A DNA stretch of 64,000 nt from Phanerochaete sordida (lineage: Eukaryota > Basidiomycota > Agaricomycetes > Polyporales > Phanerochaetaceae). The position numbers and the translations under genes are program-made. The first letter of the stretch is position 1, and each line of letters opens with the position of its first letter. The notes beneath the pieces were generated by a model. That model was not told where the DNA came from. It ran no database searches and was given only the letters and a program-made list of their open reading frames with translations. Where the stretch lies: positions 930,001 through 994,000 of the forward strand of contig BPQB01000003.1 of assembly GCA_019973155.2 (NCBI GenBank), in the 5' to 3' direction. This document shows positions 24,145 to 37,400 of this stretch, piece by piece.

Positions 24145-25062
24145 GGCCTGCGCGGGCCAGGCGAGTGGTACGGGGTGATGCACGTTGAGGCCGAGCGCCG
24201 CACGCGACGGGTATAGCGGGCTGGCGGGTGCGGCGTGTCTCAAACAGGATGCAGCGGCAAGGTCGAGGTCGACGATACGTGGGTGTTGGATGGGTATATG
24301 CGCGAGATTGCAGGCTATGTGGCCGGGGGAAGCGGCATGGGCGGTGTGGAGAGGCGCAAGGGGTGGTGGTGGACCCCGACCATCGCTCGTCCTGTGGTCT
24401 TTAGGTACTTATCGCAAGAAGCACCCCGCCCGGAAAGGCAAGTGACGACGTTCGCCAACTGACTATCCACCCCCACTCGCCTTGCGTCCCTCATTCTGTC
24501 TCGCGCTGGACACCTTCGTGCTCCATGATCAGTTTGCTGCTTGTTACCATCGATCTGATAGACTCAAGATTCTCTGCAGGTGTTGAGCGCGTTGAAAACT
24601 GGACAGAGTCGCGCCCTCCCGATGATGCGACCAGCCGGCGCCGGCAAAACAACAGCTGTAGTCCCCTGGTGACAAGGCACAGTGCCAGCTGGCACACACG
24701 ACCTCATGGTCTCAAGGCACGTCCGGCGTTGGGCTGTTGAGCTGTCGTATGCGTGTCGTCTATTCGTGTCTCCTAACAAGTCAAAATCCACCTGGCGTCG
24801 CAGAACCAGAACAAGGCAAAGCCAGGGACCCTAATTATGCACATCGACGAACAGCGTGAAACATGGTACGAAGTAAAGCAGAATTAGGTTCCTGAATGGG
24901 AAGTAGAAGAGCATATTAAACAGGAATTTTGGGGGTATCTTAGCGTGACGCGCATCCCGACCGTCATTGTCAATTGACCTGGTTCGCTTCACTCTCTCCC
25001 TTGCATGGTCGCGGTGTGTTGATATCCTTACTCAGATTTGTGTCTGCGTGACCACAGGTTAA
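24145..25062. other. Intergenic region upstream of the RasGAP gene
   Basis: About 920 nt between the elongase 3' end and the RasGAP start. Open frame continues from the RasGAP first exon up to a stop near 24409 without an in-frame ATG, so the 5' leader or a further exon probably lies here. A perfect 12-nt palindrome (GCCGGCGCCGGC, 24634-24645) is present. No other gene is recognised. Confidence 0.5.
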
Positions 25063-26285
25063 TCAGGGCGGGGAAGAATAGATGTAGGTGACATACGCAT
25101 GACCGTTCGCAGCACCGTTCGCCTTCCCGTTCGCGACAGCCTTGCCCTTGCCCTTGCCACCCTTCTTGTACGTCTGGATGTAGAAGTTGATGAAGAGCAC
25201 GAGGTAGCTGGAGAGCAGACCGCAGCCGAATATTGCGGCGGTTTCTGTTCCAGCGCAGGTGCCGAAATTGGGGAGGCTGGGGAAGTAGTTCGCGGCGTAG
25301 TAGTTGTAGGCTGCAATTGGCGTCAGTTCAGTCTCGTCGATAAAGCTCGGTCGAGTGCACGTACTAGCAAAGTACACAGCAAAGAGGTCGATGACGAATT
25401 GTACAATTTGCATGGTAGTGAGGTACTTCTTCCACTGCAAGGATTGTGAGAAAACGCGATACAAGACAGCAGCGAAGCTGCACATACCCAAATCTTGGCA
25501 CCACCAGCAGTAGCATAGTAGTAGTAGTCTAGCGTCTATGTCAGTAGCCAGCTCATCGGATTCATCGGCCTCCACATACACATCAATACATGGACAGCCA
25601 GGTTGATGGAGATGGGGATCCATTGCTGGCCAAGAGTCAGTCGGAGCGGGCCGGCGGTGTGAGGCGACTACGTACCACACTGGTGCGGCCATTGAGCTGC
25701 GTATAGCACAGGAGAGCAGTTGCAGAGTGGTGGAAGACGTGAAGGAAAGCTAGACGAGGGGAATCAGACTGATAAGAGGCTCAGGACACGTCGCCCTTAC
25801 CCAGGGGTTTCTTTTTGAGAGCGAGGAAAAGCGTGTCGATGAGTTCGATGTACTTGAAGTAATAGTTGATCATATAGTAGAATTCCAGACGCTGTCAACG
25901 AGCAGATGGCATGAGAACAATGCTAGACACGCGAAACGACGCGTGAACAACGCACATTAGTCCACATATTGTCGTTACACATGCCCCAGTACAAGCCGTT
26001 CTTCCAGACCATAGGAACGACCTCCTCAAGGATGAGGCACATCAGGAGCAAGCTGCCACTGCTGAGGAAGACGTTGTGTATTTGGAAGGGGATCTGCAGC
26101 TTGTAGGGTGACTTGTCCTTCATGAACCATTGGGTGCCGAAGATGATGACGAGGTAGGCAACGAGGGCCGGGCCGACCTCTTGGATGGTGGACAAGGGGG
26201 TTTTACCGTTGACATAGCTCGTGAGGTAGTAAGGAACGGAGGGCAAAGGGACGTGAGCAAGGATGAAATCCGCGAGGGGCGCCAT
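25063..26285 (-). CDS. Very-long-chain fatty acid elongase (ELO/GNS1/SUR4)
   Basis: Catalyses the condensation of malonyl-CoA with fatty acyl-CoA in the ER membrane. Exons: 26285-25956, 25891-25801, 25749-25676, 25625-25580, 25528-25488, 25434-25365, 25310-25063; 299 aa. Multiple hydrophobic helices are visible. Conserved blocks appear in order: [15 protein letters not shown], the catalytic histidine box HVFHH, and the Tyr-rich MYYYYYAT segment with KIWWKKYLT. The tail is Lys/Gly/Ala-rich ([10 protein letters not shown]) and does not end in a clear KKxx signal. Which chain length it makes cannot be told from sequence. Start is the ATG at 26285, which puts [12 protein letters not shown] at the N-terminus. 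Confidence 0.9.
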
Positions 26286-26878
26286 GGGAGAGAGTTTACA
26301 GGTCGAGGTTGGAGGGACGAGACGGGGTCCAGGAGAAAATGCCACCTGAAATCTCGAACGACAGCGCCTCTGCGCTTTTGGCTGCCGGGAGCCCCGGGCG
26401 TCCAGACGCCCCGCCCACGTGGAGGCAATAACGCGTGATGACGGCGCCGATGCTCGCCCGCATGCTCGTCGCCATCGCGGGACCGCTCACTGGCTGCAGC
26501 TCTCTGCAGCGCGTCCCGCTCGCGTACAGCTGCTGACGACCTCCCGTCTCGACCAAGAGGTCTTCCATCTGTTCGGATCATCCTCCAGGCCAATCACTAG
26601 CGAAGAGGCCCAAGCGCAGCAGCGAGATCGACGGCGAGCTCGAGAGCGATCACGGCGGCAGAGCGGTACGTGTTTCCAGAAACAGACGTCTAGGCAGAGA
26701 CGGTATATATACATGCCAAACGATAGTCCATGATACTGATTAGGAGGAGCAAAGAACGAGAACGAAGACAGCCCATAGACGTGAGACAAGACGACATGCA
26801 GAGTATACAGATGCGCAGCGAAATCAGGAAAGTGGGGATGGGATGGAGTAAGAAGAATCCAAAGGGTCCGACGAAGCA
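26286..26878. other. Intergenic region upstream of the elongase
   Basis: Contains the elongase promoter and the 3' end of the unrecognised gene at 26879-27626. No further coding region is supported. Confidence 0.5.
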
Positions 26879-27626
26879 TTATGTGATAACAAGTGCGAGG
26901 CCGTCTTCGAGATCGGCAAGCAGGGCTTTTTGGCTGGCCGACCAGTTAGCCCACGTTCGCAGCATCACGTACAAAGCGCGTACCTTAATTGCAGGTGCGC
27001 GTTTTCAACGGCTGCCAGAGCAGCGGTCTTGACTTTGTTGGCATCGCTATCCGCTGGCAGAGCGCAGACCACGCAAAGCGGGCAGCTCGATGGCTGGAGG
27101 CGGTACGATGCGGGAGTCTGCGGAGCGATCGTCAACATCGCGGGAAACGATTACACGCTGGCGCCCCGGACGCACCCCTTGGGATCGCAGGGCCTCAACT
27201 AGGTTGTGAATGAACACCAGCGATCGCGTTCGTAGGTCATGCAAGTCTTGGGCGTCGACGACTGCATCGTGCAAGTGAGCGGACACCGACACGGGACGTG
27301 ATCGGCGAGCTTACAGGTGTCACACGATGGGATGGTCGTCGGCACGGTGCAGTGCAGTCGCACAGATTGTCCAGAACGGCTGATCAGCCTTGAGGAACGT
27401 CTAATGAGCGCGGTACAGCAGCAGTGCGGGGCGATACTCACTTCGCGAAGGGCTCTACGGCGTCCTGCAAATCCCCCAGCTACGAGCAGAGGTTAGCGAG
27501 GTCAACACGGTGGTTACCACGAGGACTTGCCTCGTTGAGCTGAACGTCCTTTGCTTGGTCGTGGTCCTCGACATGGAGGGGAATGTGTGTACGCTGGGGG
27601 ATGGCTTGGGGTTGGAGAGAAAGCAT
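26879..27626 (-). CDS. Unrecognised small protein, six exons
   Basis: A spliced frame can be built: 27626-27531, 27479-27442, 27388-27315, 27261-27176, 27117-26984, 26933-26879, giving 160 aa and a CDS divisible by three. The ATG is in good context (CCTCACCATG) after a C/T-rich leader. The five introns are 50-58 nt with normal acceptors; the first and last hold a GCTAAC branch-point-like site, and the first would have a GCAAGT donor. Likely helical segments are LRTRSLVFIHNLVEALRS and VKTAALAAVENAHLQL. The middle (about residues 85-105) is Cys-rich and less convincing, so a junction may be wrong. I do not recognise the family. It could be spurious, but splice architecture argues for a gene. 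Confidence 0.42.
27480..27530 (-). other. Candidate GC-AG intron
   Basis: GCAAGT donor, CGTAG acceptor, 51 nt, with GCTAAC near the 3' end. It belongs to the unrecognised six-exon gene and is only as reliable as that model. Confidence 0.4.
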
Positions 27627-28432
27627 GGTGAGGGTAGGAGCGTAGGGGGACACGGACAGCTGGGCGTCAGGATTGATATAAAGGACAGCCGCTGAGGATG
27701 CGGAGAAGTCCCGTCGAGATGACGGGTCTTAAGTACCGAATCCTCGTTGCCAGCTTCGCGGAGGGAACCGGGAGGGTTCGGGTCTCTGACAGAGGAAGAA
27801 AACCGTTTCCTAGCTCCAGATCCTCGCCAAATCGTAATGCATTGAGCGGGACAACCGTAGCTATAGGGGCATCGGCATTGCTATGGGGTGCATGCATGGA
27901 GGAGGTGTGTTCAGCAGTCGTCTGACCAAGGGGAAAAAGACAGCCGGGGAACAAAAATGTGAAATAACTCAGCCAGATCAAAGCCTGGCCGGAGCCCGGA
28001 CTTGGTCCACGACCAGAGATGCCCGTCAAAAAGTGACACGACGAACGCTGTCATTTCTAGGGAACTGATGAGCACACACGAGGCTCGCGTCGCAGGCTGC
28101 AGCACGTCCGCGGTGGACTCTCGAGGAGGCGGGGAGGAGGCGGAGGCAGGCGCAAACCGTGCAAGCGCGCGAAGCTACCGGCAATGGGCGGCGGACGGCC
28201 AGAATCCCGGTCCGAAGGGGCCAGGGCCCGGACCTTGCCCCTTTTGGGGTCCCCCATGACGTACCGCTTGCGTACTGAATGCAAGCGTCTATTCAATATT
28301 TCGCGACTGCTTCGCTTTCAGCTTTGGCCACGGTGCCAGGATCTCCAGAACGTCTCGTCCAGACAGCATATACCTCCCCTGCACGATATCACGACTGTCG
28401 ACGATTGATACCAGCCACCCGCGTTGAGCAAG
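27627..28432. other. Divergent region upstream of VPS13
   Basis: About 800 nt between the starts of the unrecognised gene (minus) and VPS13 (plus). It contains interleaved inverted repeats near 28209-28243; no gene is recognised. Confidence 0.5.
28209..28243. repeat. Interleaved inverted repeats (pseudoknot order)
   Basis: GGTCCG (28209-28214) is complementary to CGGACC (28229-28234), and AAGGGGC (28215-28221) to GCCCCTT (28237-28243). The order A, B, A', B' cannot form two nested hairpins but could form a pseudoknot in RNA. Short GC-rich repeats like this may be chance. Confidence 0.35.
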
Positions 28433-31400
28433 ATGTGGTGGCTCGACCCGGGAAAGGAGGTCCTGAACATCGTGCGTAGCGTGTTCTCAGTCGCGCTCCA
28501 CGCTGCTGAAACAGCACACAGCTGTTCAACAGAGTCCTGGCCCCTTACGTCGAGAACTTGGACCTGAACCAAGTCAACTATGGAATCGGACAAGGTTGCG
28601 ACGCGTCATTACCGAAAATCTGAGTCGTACTAAAGGGCACGCGATAGGTCAACTGACCCTGCGCAAGTTGCGCCTGAAGAAGGGCGCGTTGGACAAATTT
28701 CGGCTCCCAGTCGATGTCATAGAAGGTGCGTCGTCACTATCTGCAGTCTTTGAATCTAGGTCTGATAGACTGGACGCGTCGCAACAGGTCATCTTGGGAA
28801 ATTCACGCTCTCGCTCCACTGGATGAACTTGGGCAACCAGCCAGTCGAAGTCCTCATTGAAGACGTGTACCTTCTCGTGGTTCCCTCCTCAGAAAGCTCC
28901 TACGATGCTGCAGAGGAGGAACGTAGAGAGCAGGCGGCCAAATTCGAGAGACTCCAGAATGCAGAGCTTCTTCATATGCAAGGCCAAGCAGAACAAGGTG
29001 CGCCAATTGCTGCGTATACACGTCTTGGCCAGCTATTGAACAGCATGACAGACTCTCCACAGCAGCAGGGTCTGCTGTCGTCGCTCATCGCCAAGGTCAT
29101 CAACAACCTGCAAGTGACAGTGAAGAACATCCATATTCGCTACGAAGACAAGCTCAGCGTCCCTGGTGTACGTATTGCTTCTGGGAAATCGCTCCTTACT
29201 TCGCCTAATGCCAAAACATCCAGCACCCGTTTGCAGCTGGTGTCACTCTGGCCGGCTTTACGGCCGTCTCGGTGAACGATTCGTGGCTGCCTGCTTTCAT
29301 CGATAGCGCTGCAGGCATCATTCACAAGGTGCGTGCGCGCCCATTCGATTGCGAGCAGATCTCTAAGACGTTACTAGCTCGCGAAAATGGAATCTTTGGC
29401 CGTCTACTTCGATACCGATGCTGCCAGCCTGGCAGGCCTGTCATATGACGAATTCGTGAAGAAGTTCACGGAGCTCGTCCGTATAAGTCCTCCATTACGT
29501 TTTACTCGAGTCTGATTGTTGGGTCTAGATTAATCATGGTGCGAACTCGCCCGGTCACCAGTTCATCTTGAAGCCCGTGTCCGGGGAAGGAAGAGTAGGT
29601 ACAGCGATGCATTTTCACTAGCCGTATCATTGACTCTGCCTCAGGTCAAGCTCAACAACAAATCGACCAAGGACATCCCACGCTACGATATCCAGCTGCT
29701 TTTCGACGAGATTGGCGTGCTTCTAGACGACAACCAGTACCGAGATGCAATTTCGCTGGTCGACATGTACCATTTCTATATCCGCCAACATCAAGTAAGT
29801 ACCGTCAGCCAGCGTAAATGGCGAGCCTAATTTACTCCTCTCCCAGTACCACAAGTTCCGACCAGCCGTGGAAGACTTCGACAAGAGCCGATCTCGGGCC
29901 CTGTGGAAGTTCGCATCCACCGCTATTTTAGACGAGGTCCACCAGAAGCGGAGACAGTGGACATGGGAATACTTCAAGGAACGGCGCGATGACCGTCATC
30001 GTTACGTGGAGCTGTTTAAGAATAAGCAGCTGGGTCCGCTTGCGCCGACGGTATGCTGCTATTTGTGGCGACAGTATGATAGTCTAACGGTTCACAGGAC
30101 ACAACTATGCTGGAGGCGCTCGAGCGGAAGCTATCCTATGAAGACTTGCGATTCTATAGGTCCATCGCACGCTCCCAGCTCAAAAAGGACCTTGCGGCGC
30201 GGCGCAAGCTTGAAGATGAGAAGAAGAAGCAACAGACTCAATCGCGCAGTAGCTGGGGTGGCTGGCTATGGGGCTCCTCCAGCTCCAGCACGTCTCAAGC
30301 GTCCACCGATGAATCGCCGTTCTCCGGCGAGATGACAGACGAGCAGCGGAAACAGTTGTACGAGGTTCTAGACTACGACGAGAAGGCCGCCCTAGCGTCT
30401 TCGTTTGAGACGCCGCGCGATGCCCTCACCCTCCGTGCCGCAGCAAGCCTCCAGCGAGGGTCGTTCGCCTTGAAGACTGATCCCCACGGAAAGGACACAG
30501 AGATCATATCCGTTCTCTTTGACCGCTTCCAAGCCGACTTCCTCCAGAGGCCAGACAACTTCGAGACATCGCTTTCGCTGACCAGTTTCTCTGTGCACGA
30601 TGGCACCACGGCGAACACGGTCTACCCCCGTATCGTCCATGTGCAAGACGAGCAAGAGATTGTACGCACCGCAGACATGGGTACTCCCTCGGCCGACCCC
30701 GATCCCTTCTTCTACCTCAAGTTCGAGAATAAGCCTCTGGACGAGCGCGCGGACAGCGCCCTGACGGTTCGCATGCGGAACATGGAGGTCGTCTACCACC
30801 GAGGCTACATCGAGGCCATCTACAAATTCTTCAAGCCCCCAGCGAGCCAGCTGGAATCGGTCGAAGCGCTTCTGGTCCGTCGGTCGTGTGCCTGTGAGCG
30901 TTCCGTGGTTCTGACATATCTGGTTCCCAGGACGCTGCCGGGGAGACCCTAGAAGGTATCCGGAGGGAAACCAGAGCTGGTCTCGAGTATGCATTGGAGA
31001 CGCACAAGACCGTGGACATCCACATGGACCTCAAGGCTCCTATCATCATTATCCCCGAGGAGTGAGTGTGGGCGTCATTAACCGGCGAAAACTGCTGAGG
31101 TCCCCCTTGCAGCATTTCGACGAAGGATTGCAAGCATCTCATCGTAGACGCCGGCCACATAGCCATCGAGAGCGAGCTCGCGAACAAGAAGGCCGTGAAG
31201 GAGATCAGCTCCAAGCGGAAGCAGCAGTACTCTGATGAGGACTATCGTCGACTCGAGTCCTTGATGTATGACAAGCTGACTGTCCGCCTCGAAGCTGCTC
31301 AGGTAAATTACTTACGCCTGACCGCAGTTTTATCGGGCTCACGTCTCCACGGTAGTTTGTCATTGGTACAGACCTAGAGGCTTCACGTAAAGCCTTGACA

Positions 31401-34400
31401 TCCGACCAGCATGACGAATTGCACCTGCTGGAGCGTATCAACATCGATCTTCAGGTGCAGAACTCCATTGTTCCGAGTGCACACAGTCTGGCTCGGTTCA
31501 AAATTGCCGGCCACCTCCCGAATCTGCAGATCAACCTCTCGGACACCAAGTACAAGTCCTTGATGCGGCTGATCGACGTCTCTATCCCGAAGTTCGATGA
31601 CGACACCAGTGCGCCGCCGCGGCCGACCCTGGAGAAGACGACCAAGTCCGGCGCCGGCGCATTCCGCTTGCCAAGCGGCATCTTCGGTACACAGGATCGG
31701 GACTACGACCTGGACAGTGACGCCGAGGACAACAAGCAGGTCAGCAAACCAGAAGAGGCCGATGATGACGAGTTCTTCGAGGCTCAGCCAGGCGTCGTCG
31801 AGGTGCGCCTCATAGCATAGTAGGGCGTGACAAGGACCTATCACTAACGAGTGCTCTCACACCAGAGCCCAGAGATGCTGCAGCATGTTGTTGAAGTTGA
31901 CTTCCGGGTAGACAACCTCCGCGCTTCGCTGTACAAATCGCACGACGGCGTCGAGCGAGAGCTGGGCAACGTTGCGCTGGAGCAGTTTGCCATGTCCTTC
32001 GCGATGGCTAAGTACACAATGAACGTGGATCTGAGCTTGAGGTACCTCTTTCGACCACCTTCTGGTGCCGTGCTGATGTATCTCTCTTGCCCAGGTCTTT
32101 GTCCATGCACGTAGTACAGACCGACAAGGAGCCCATCAAGTTCATCTCCTCGTCCTCAGCGGAAGGCTCTGAGCACCTCCTGGCTGTGAAGTATACCCGT
32201 GTGCAGCCGCAGTCCCCTCAGTTCAATAGCGTGTATGAGGGGATCGACCAGTCGGTGAACATCACAGTGACGACTGTCGTTGTCCGCGCTGCTCCAGAAC
32301 CTGTCATTGCGCTCTATGACTTCATTATGACTACATTCGTCCCCAAGGACGATGCAGGAAGCGCGGTGAGCTCTCCGCAGCCTAACCAAGATCTCAGCGA
32401 AGAGGTGGTGGTCGCCGATGCGCCGTCCACGCAGAAAATCAGGGTCGTCATCAAGCTCGCAGGAGTGCAAGGTGTGCAGTCTCTTCTCATTCCAACTTCA
32501 TAGGCTGAGCGCACCCATAGTCGTTATCATCAACGACGACCTCCAGGTAGCAACTTTAGCCATGTCGACGGGTGCCGCTTCTATTCTGTTGCATGCGTCT
32601 ACCATGCAAGTCAACTGTCGCCTCGGCTCCCTGTCGCTGACCGACGACTCCGAGCTGCGCACGGCGATGCCAGAGTACAAGCAGATCTTGTCCATCGAAG
32701 GCGACAACTTCGCCGACTTCCGCTACCAGACCTTTGACTCGTCAGACAAGGAGAACTACAAGGGTATCAAGTCTTCAGTCTACCTTGCCACCGGCTCGCT
32801 GCGTGTCCACTACCTCGAAGAGCCACTACACCAGCTCTACGTCTTCCTCATCCGCCTCGCCAAGCTCAAGGGCCTCTATGACGCAGCCACTCAGGCAGCA
32901 GCGCAAAGCGTCTCCGAGATCGAGCGTATGCAGTTCGACGTCACCATACAATCCCCCATCGTCATCTTCCCCACGAATGCCGAGCAGTCGTCGGATGCCC
33001 TTCAGCTGCGCCTCGGCGAGCTGAACGCCCACAACAGCTTCGACGGCCCGACGGACAGGATCAACGCCAGCCTTCGGGGCATCAGCTTCTCCTCGACCCT
33101 GTCATCCAACGGAGAGTCTCATACCCTCAAGATGGTGGAGAACATTGATGCCACCGCGGATGTCACACAGGTCGCCGGCATCGACAGAACCGTGGATCTG
33201 AGTCGCCCCGATACTGCTGTGAGCCATACTGACTATATGGAGCCATTCGAAGGTACTGATATCGCTGCGCAGGTCTCCGTCACGATCTCAGACATCAAGC
33301 TACATCTCACGCAAGCGCAGTACGGGCTCCTCATGCAACTGCTGACCTCTATCCCTCGCGTCCTCGCCGTTCCCTCGGTAGACGCCTCTCTAGCTGTCGT
33401 TCCGGAACCACGCAAGCAGATTGAAATGTCGTCCACAGAGTCAACAGTCGACTTGCAGCCGGAGGTTGCTGTTCAGTCAGGCACTCGGTCATGGCCGACA
33501 CTCGACCTGCTCGTCACGTTGGACGTCGTCAAGTTGCACCTGTACGACGATCTTGCGTCTTCCGAGCAGTCTCTGAGAGACCACGGAATAGCGCGGTTGG
33601 CGCTGAATGCTTCCACTTTGAGGGCCAAGATGCTGTCTGACGGTGCTACTGAGGCCGAACTCATCTTGAAATCCTTCACGATGAGCAACACACGCCCAGG
33701 AAGCACCAAGTTCCGCGAAATCATTCCTGCAGCGCAGCACAGTCGCAACCAAGTCATGATTCTCTTCACATCTACAGGCGGGCCAAACAGCTCGTCCATC
33801 GCTGTTATCACTGTGGACTCTCCGCAAGTCATCTTCGCCGTCGACCCTATCATCAGCCTCCTGGAGTTCTTCATGAGCGCGTTGGGCAGAGACAGCCCGG
33901 AGTCGCCGGACGTCACCGAAGAACAAGGTGATAACGCAGTCGAAGCGTCTCAACCAGCTTCCGCGATCAACTTCCGCCTTGACCTGCATGACGTTTCCGT
34001 CAGTGTGCTGGAAAATGATACGGACATCAATACACGCGCTATCCGCCTCAGCATCCGGAAGCTGTTCTTGTCTCAGCAGGTTCGACTTTTAGATAGCTTT
34101 GCTAAAATCTGTGCTCACAAATCATCGTTTAGGGCATCATTGCGCTAAGCATAGAACATCTCGGAATGTCACTCACCCGTATGGGCAAGGATGCAGACAC
34201 CGTCCGCTTCTTGGACGACGTGGACTTCACATTCTCTCTGGACAGTCGCTCTACAGATACGCACCAGACGATGAGCATCGAAATGACGTCTCAGCCCGTC
34301 GTTTTCCGAGCGTCCTACCGCGACATCAACCTCATCACGACCATCGTCAATAGAGCGATCCAGCTCTACACCGAGTCCGCTCAGAAGCACGCGAGACCAA

Positions 34401-37400
34401 CTGCATCTGAGTCAGACGCTCTTGTACCTGCCAAGAGTGTCTATGGTGTATCGACATCCAGGAAGACTACCAAAGCCACTACACGATCCCAGCCCGTCGG
34501 TCACGCAAACGTCGTGATATCCAAAGAACAAGTACGTCCCAAGAGCAGCGTCCTCTGGCATTCATTCATTAGTGTCTTGTAGCTCCGATTATCCTGCGAA
34601 GGATTCCGGCTTATCCTCATCGGCGATTTGCACGAGCTACCAATGCTTCACCTGAGAGTCAAGCCGTTCGTGATGGCCGCTAAGGACTGGTCTGCTGAGG
34701 TACGAGGCTGCTGCCAGCGTAGATCAAGCCTTTCTCACCCTAGTACTAGCTGCAAGCTGCGACGACCCTCGGTGTGCACATCAGCTACTGGAATCTCACG
34801 AACTCGCATTGGGAGCCCTGTGAGCACAGACCCTGCTGCTTCCCATATGCATTATACTGACGATTGCGGCGTTGGTAGTCATTGACCCGTGGACCTTCAC
34901 AGCATCAGTAAGAATTTCCTATGCTTGCAGATTCTTTGTTTTATGACCGGTTACAGGTGGTCAAGGATAGCACTTCAGGAGGCCTAGCTGTCGCCTTCTC
35001 TGCTAAGGAAAGACTGGATCTGAACCTTAGCATGACCTTCGTAGAGCTCGTGCTTTCCACCGCGAAGATGTTCGGTCAGGAAGGAGAGCGCGTGCTTCGG
35101 AAGGCGAGGGGAAGCTATGCTCCCTACCGGATTCGGAACCGTACAGGATGCTCCATATTTGTATGGGCAGACGCGGATGGTAGCACGGCAGCGTTGGACA
35201 GTGCCATGACAGAGGTCCCTCACGACAAGACCATCGACTGGCGCTTCGACGACTGGAAGACGATGAGAGAGGTAAACTCTGGCTGCCCTCATCTTGCTAC
35301 TATGCTGACGCGACTCAAGCATGTGTCATCTACGACGCATAACAGTATCGGCGTCCAGTTCGTTGGGAAACAATGGGACCAAGTTCGCAGCATTCCTGTT
35401 GACAGGGAAGGCGAATTCGCGTTCACCTTGCGACCACGATCCGATAAACTTGCCCACCGCATAGTCTGCGACGTATCTGTGCAAGATAACGTCAAGATCG
35501 TCACGATTCGGTCGACGTACAGAGTGGAAAATCTGACTCTGTATCCTCTAGAGATCACACTGGTGGACGAGATGGGTCGCCCAGTCCATGCGCTGGAGAA
35601 GATCGGTACGATAGCTGATTTGGCTTCGCATCTTATCGCTCACATTACTACAGCTCCAGGTCAGGATTACGCTTTGCCAATCGAAGGCATCGGTCAGAAC
35701 AGGCTCAAAATCCAGCCAGATCGTAAGTTGACTCCCAGCGTCGTGACCTAGGCGCTTACAGTTCCGTGTCAGAGGGCTTCGGTTACAAGCCTTCGCCTGC
35801 CATCCGATGGGAAGATCTCATATCACGCAGAAGCTTCACTATACGCTGCCCGCACACTGACCCGCACGAAGCGGCTTTCCGGTTCCACGCATGGGTTGAT
35901 ACGGATGTCCAAGAAGCTGTCACTCGGTAAGCTGTCCCTCGAATTGCCTCCTGCCTCAGCTGAACTTGGGGCAGTAAATATCCCAAGATCTCCCTGAAGC
36001 TGCGAGCTCCTATCGAGCTGGAGAACCTGCTGCCATACAATATCGAGTACAGGATCTATGACAAGAATACCGATCAGAACTGGAAAAGCTACCTTCGCAA
36101 AGGGGGAGTGATGCCCGTCCATTCTGTTGAACTGGCGCACATGGTACTTCTCAACGTGACCGTGCAGGACACTGGTACGTAGCGTTGTTCGCTACCTAAC
36201 GCCTTTCGCTGATCGACACGTCGTAGTCTTCAAGCCGAGCGATTTCTCCATCATCAACACCGACGGTAGTGCAGACTTCGACACCGAGAGCCGTGTTACT
36301 CTCAGGGACGAGAAAGATCGCAAACTGGATCTAAGCCTCAATTACATGTGAGGACATCGGTCGTCGCTCTCGCATCGTGTAGCTCATTTTCCTCCCAGCC
36401 GCTACCCAGACTCTGGCGGAGCATTCAGAGTTCAGATATATTGCCCGTACTTGGTCATCAACAAGACCGGCCTACCGTTCTCAGTGAGGCCTTGGCGCAC
36501 TGGCAGAATGGGCTCTTCTCAGGATGTAGCCGGTGATCTTCGTCCAGGTAGGTTCTAAGGCTTCGTATTAGCATGCTTGTTTTAAATGGGTTGTTCGCAG
36601 AGGCGACGCGGCGGCCCTCTCCGTTCAGTAAGTGATGCCGTCAAGATATTCGCTTCAGTTTTTAATGAGCCGTCAGTGCTGTCGCATCCGATCGCGCAAG
36701 GCAAAGACTTTAGCTTTAAGGTTGGCGAATCTCTATGGTCGCAAGTAAGTCGCAGAACTCGACGTTTCATGGTTGGACTCAAACCTTTGTCCAGGCGATT
36801 GGCCTCGAAGCACCCGCTGCCGAGAGTCGACTTGTCATTCCTTCCGAGTCTCGTGCCAACGAAGAGATCCATGTCGGCCTGACATGGTCGGAAGGACTTG
36901 GCAAGTATAAGCTCACCAAAGTCATCACGCTAGCACCTCGCTTCATACTCCGCAACGACACTGCTGAGGCTATCTGCTATCGAGAGCATGGCTCGAAAGA
37001 CAGTGGTATCCTCCAGTCCGGAGAGAAATCCCCTCTACATTTCATGCGGAAGGGCGATTCGAAACTACTGACCCTGGCGTTCTCCGGCATGAATGCACAA
37101 TGGTATGCTTGCTATAGCACTCTCCGTCCTCTGGCGCTCATCATTCCACAGGTCTGCCGCTGTCAACTTGGAGGACATCGGAAGAGTCCACTTCCGCTTA
37201 ACTAGCCCGACTGCTGGCCAAGCTCATCTCATGAGGGCGGACGTCAAACTTGGTGGCTCTACGATCTTTGTCGTCATATCGCGAGCTGAAGAGTGGCCAT
37301 TCGTCATCGAGAATGATAGTGACTATGCCTTCACAGTGTACCAGAAGGTACGTGATATACCATTTCTGGAACGTTCATGGCTCGTTAAAACTTAAGTCTC

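Noticed and set aside
24185..24445. Plus-strand reading frames upstream of the RasGAP gene
   Set aside because: No motif; they mirror the open frame of the RasGAP leader on the other strand.
32460..32525. Apparent break in VPS13 with only a 30-40-nt intron available
   Set aside because: The downstream acceptor CCCATAG gives a normal 49-nt intron and the conserved VVIINDDLQVATLA.
36541..36760. Apparent frameshift in VPS13
   Set aside because: A 50-nt intron (GTAAGT...CGTCAG) gives SPFMLSHP...FKVGESLWSQ, matching the family, without any frameshift.
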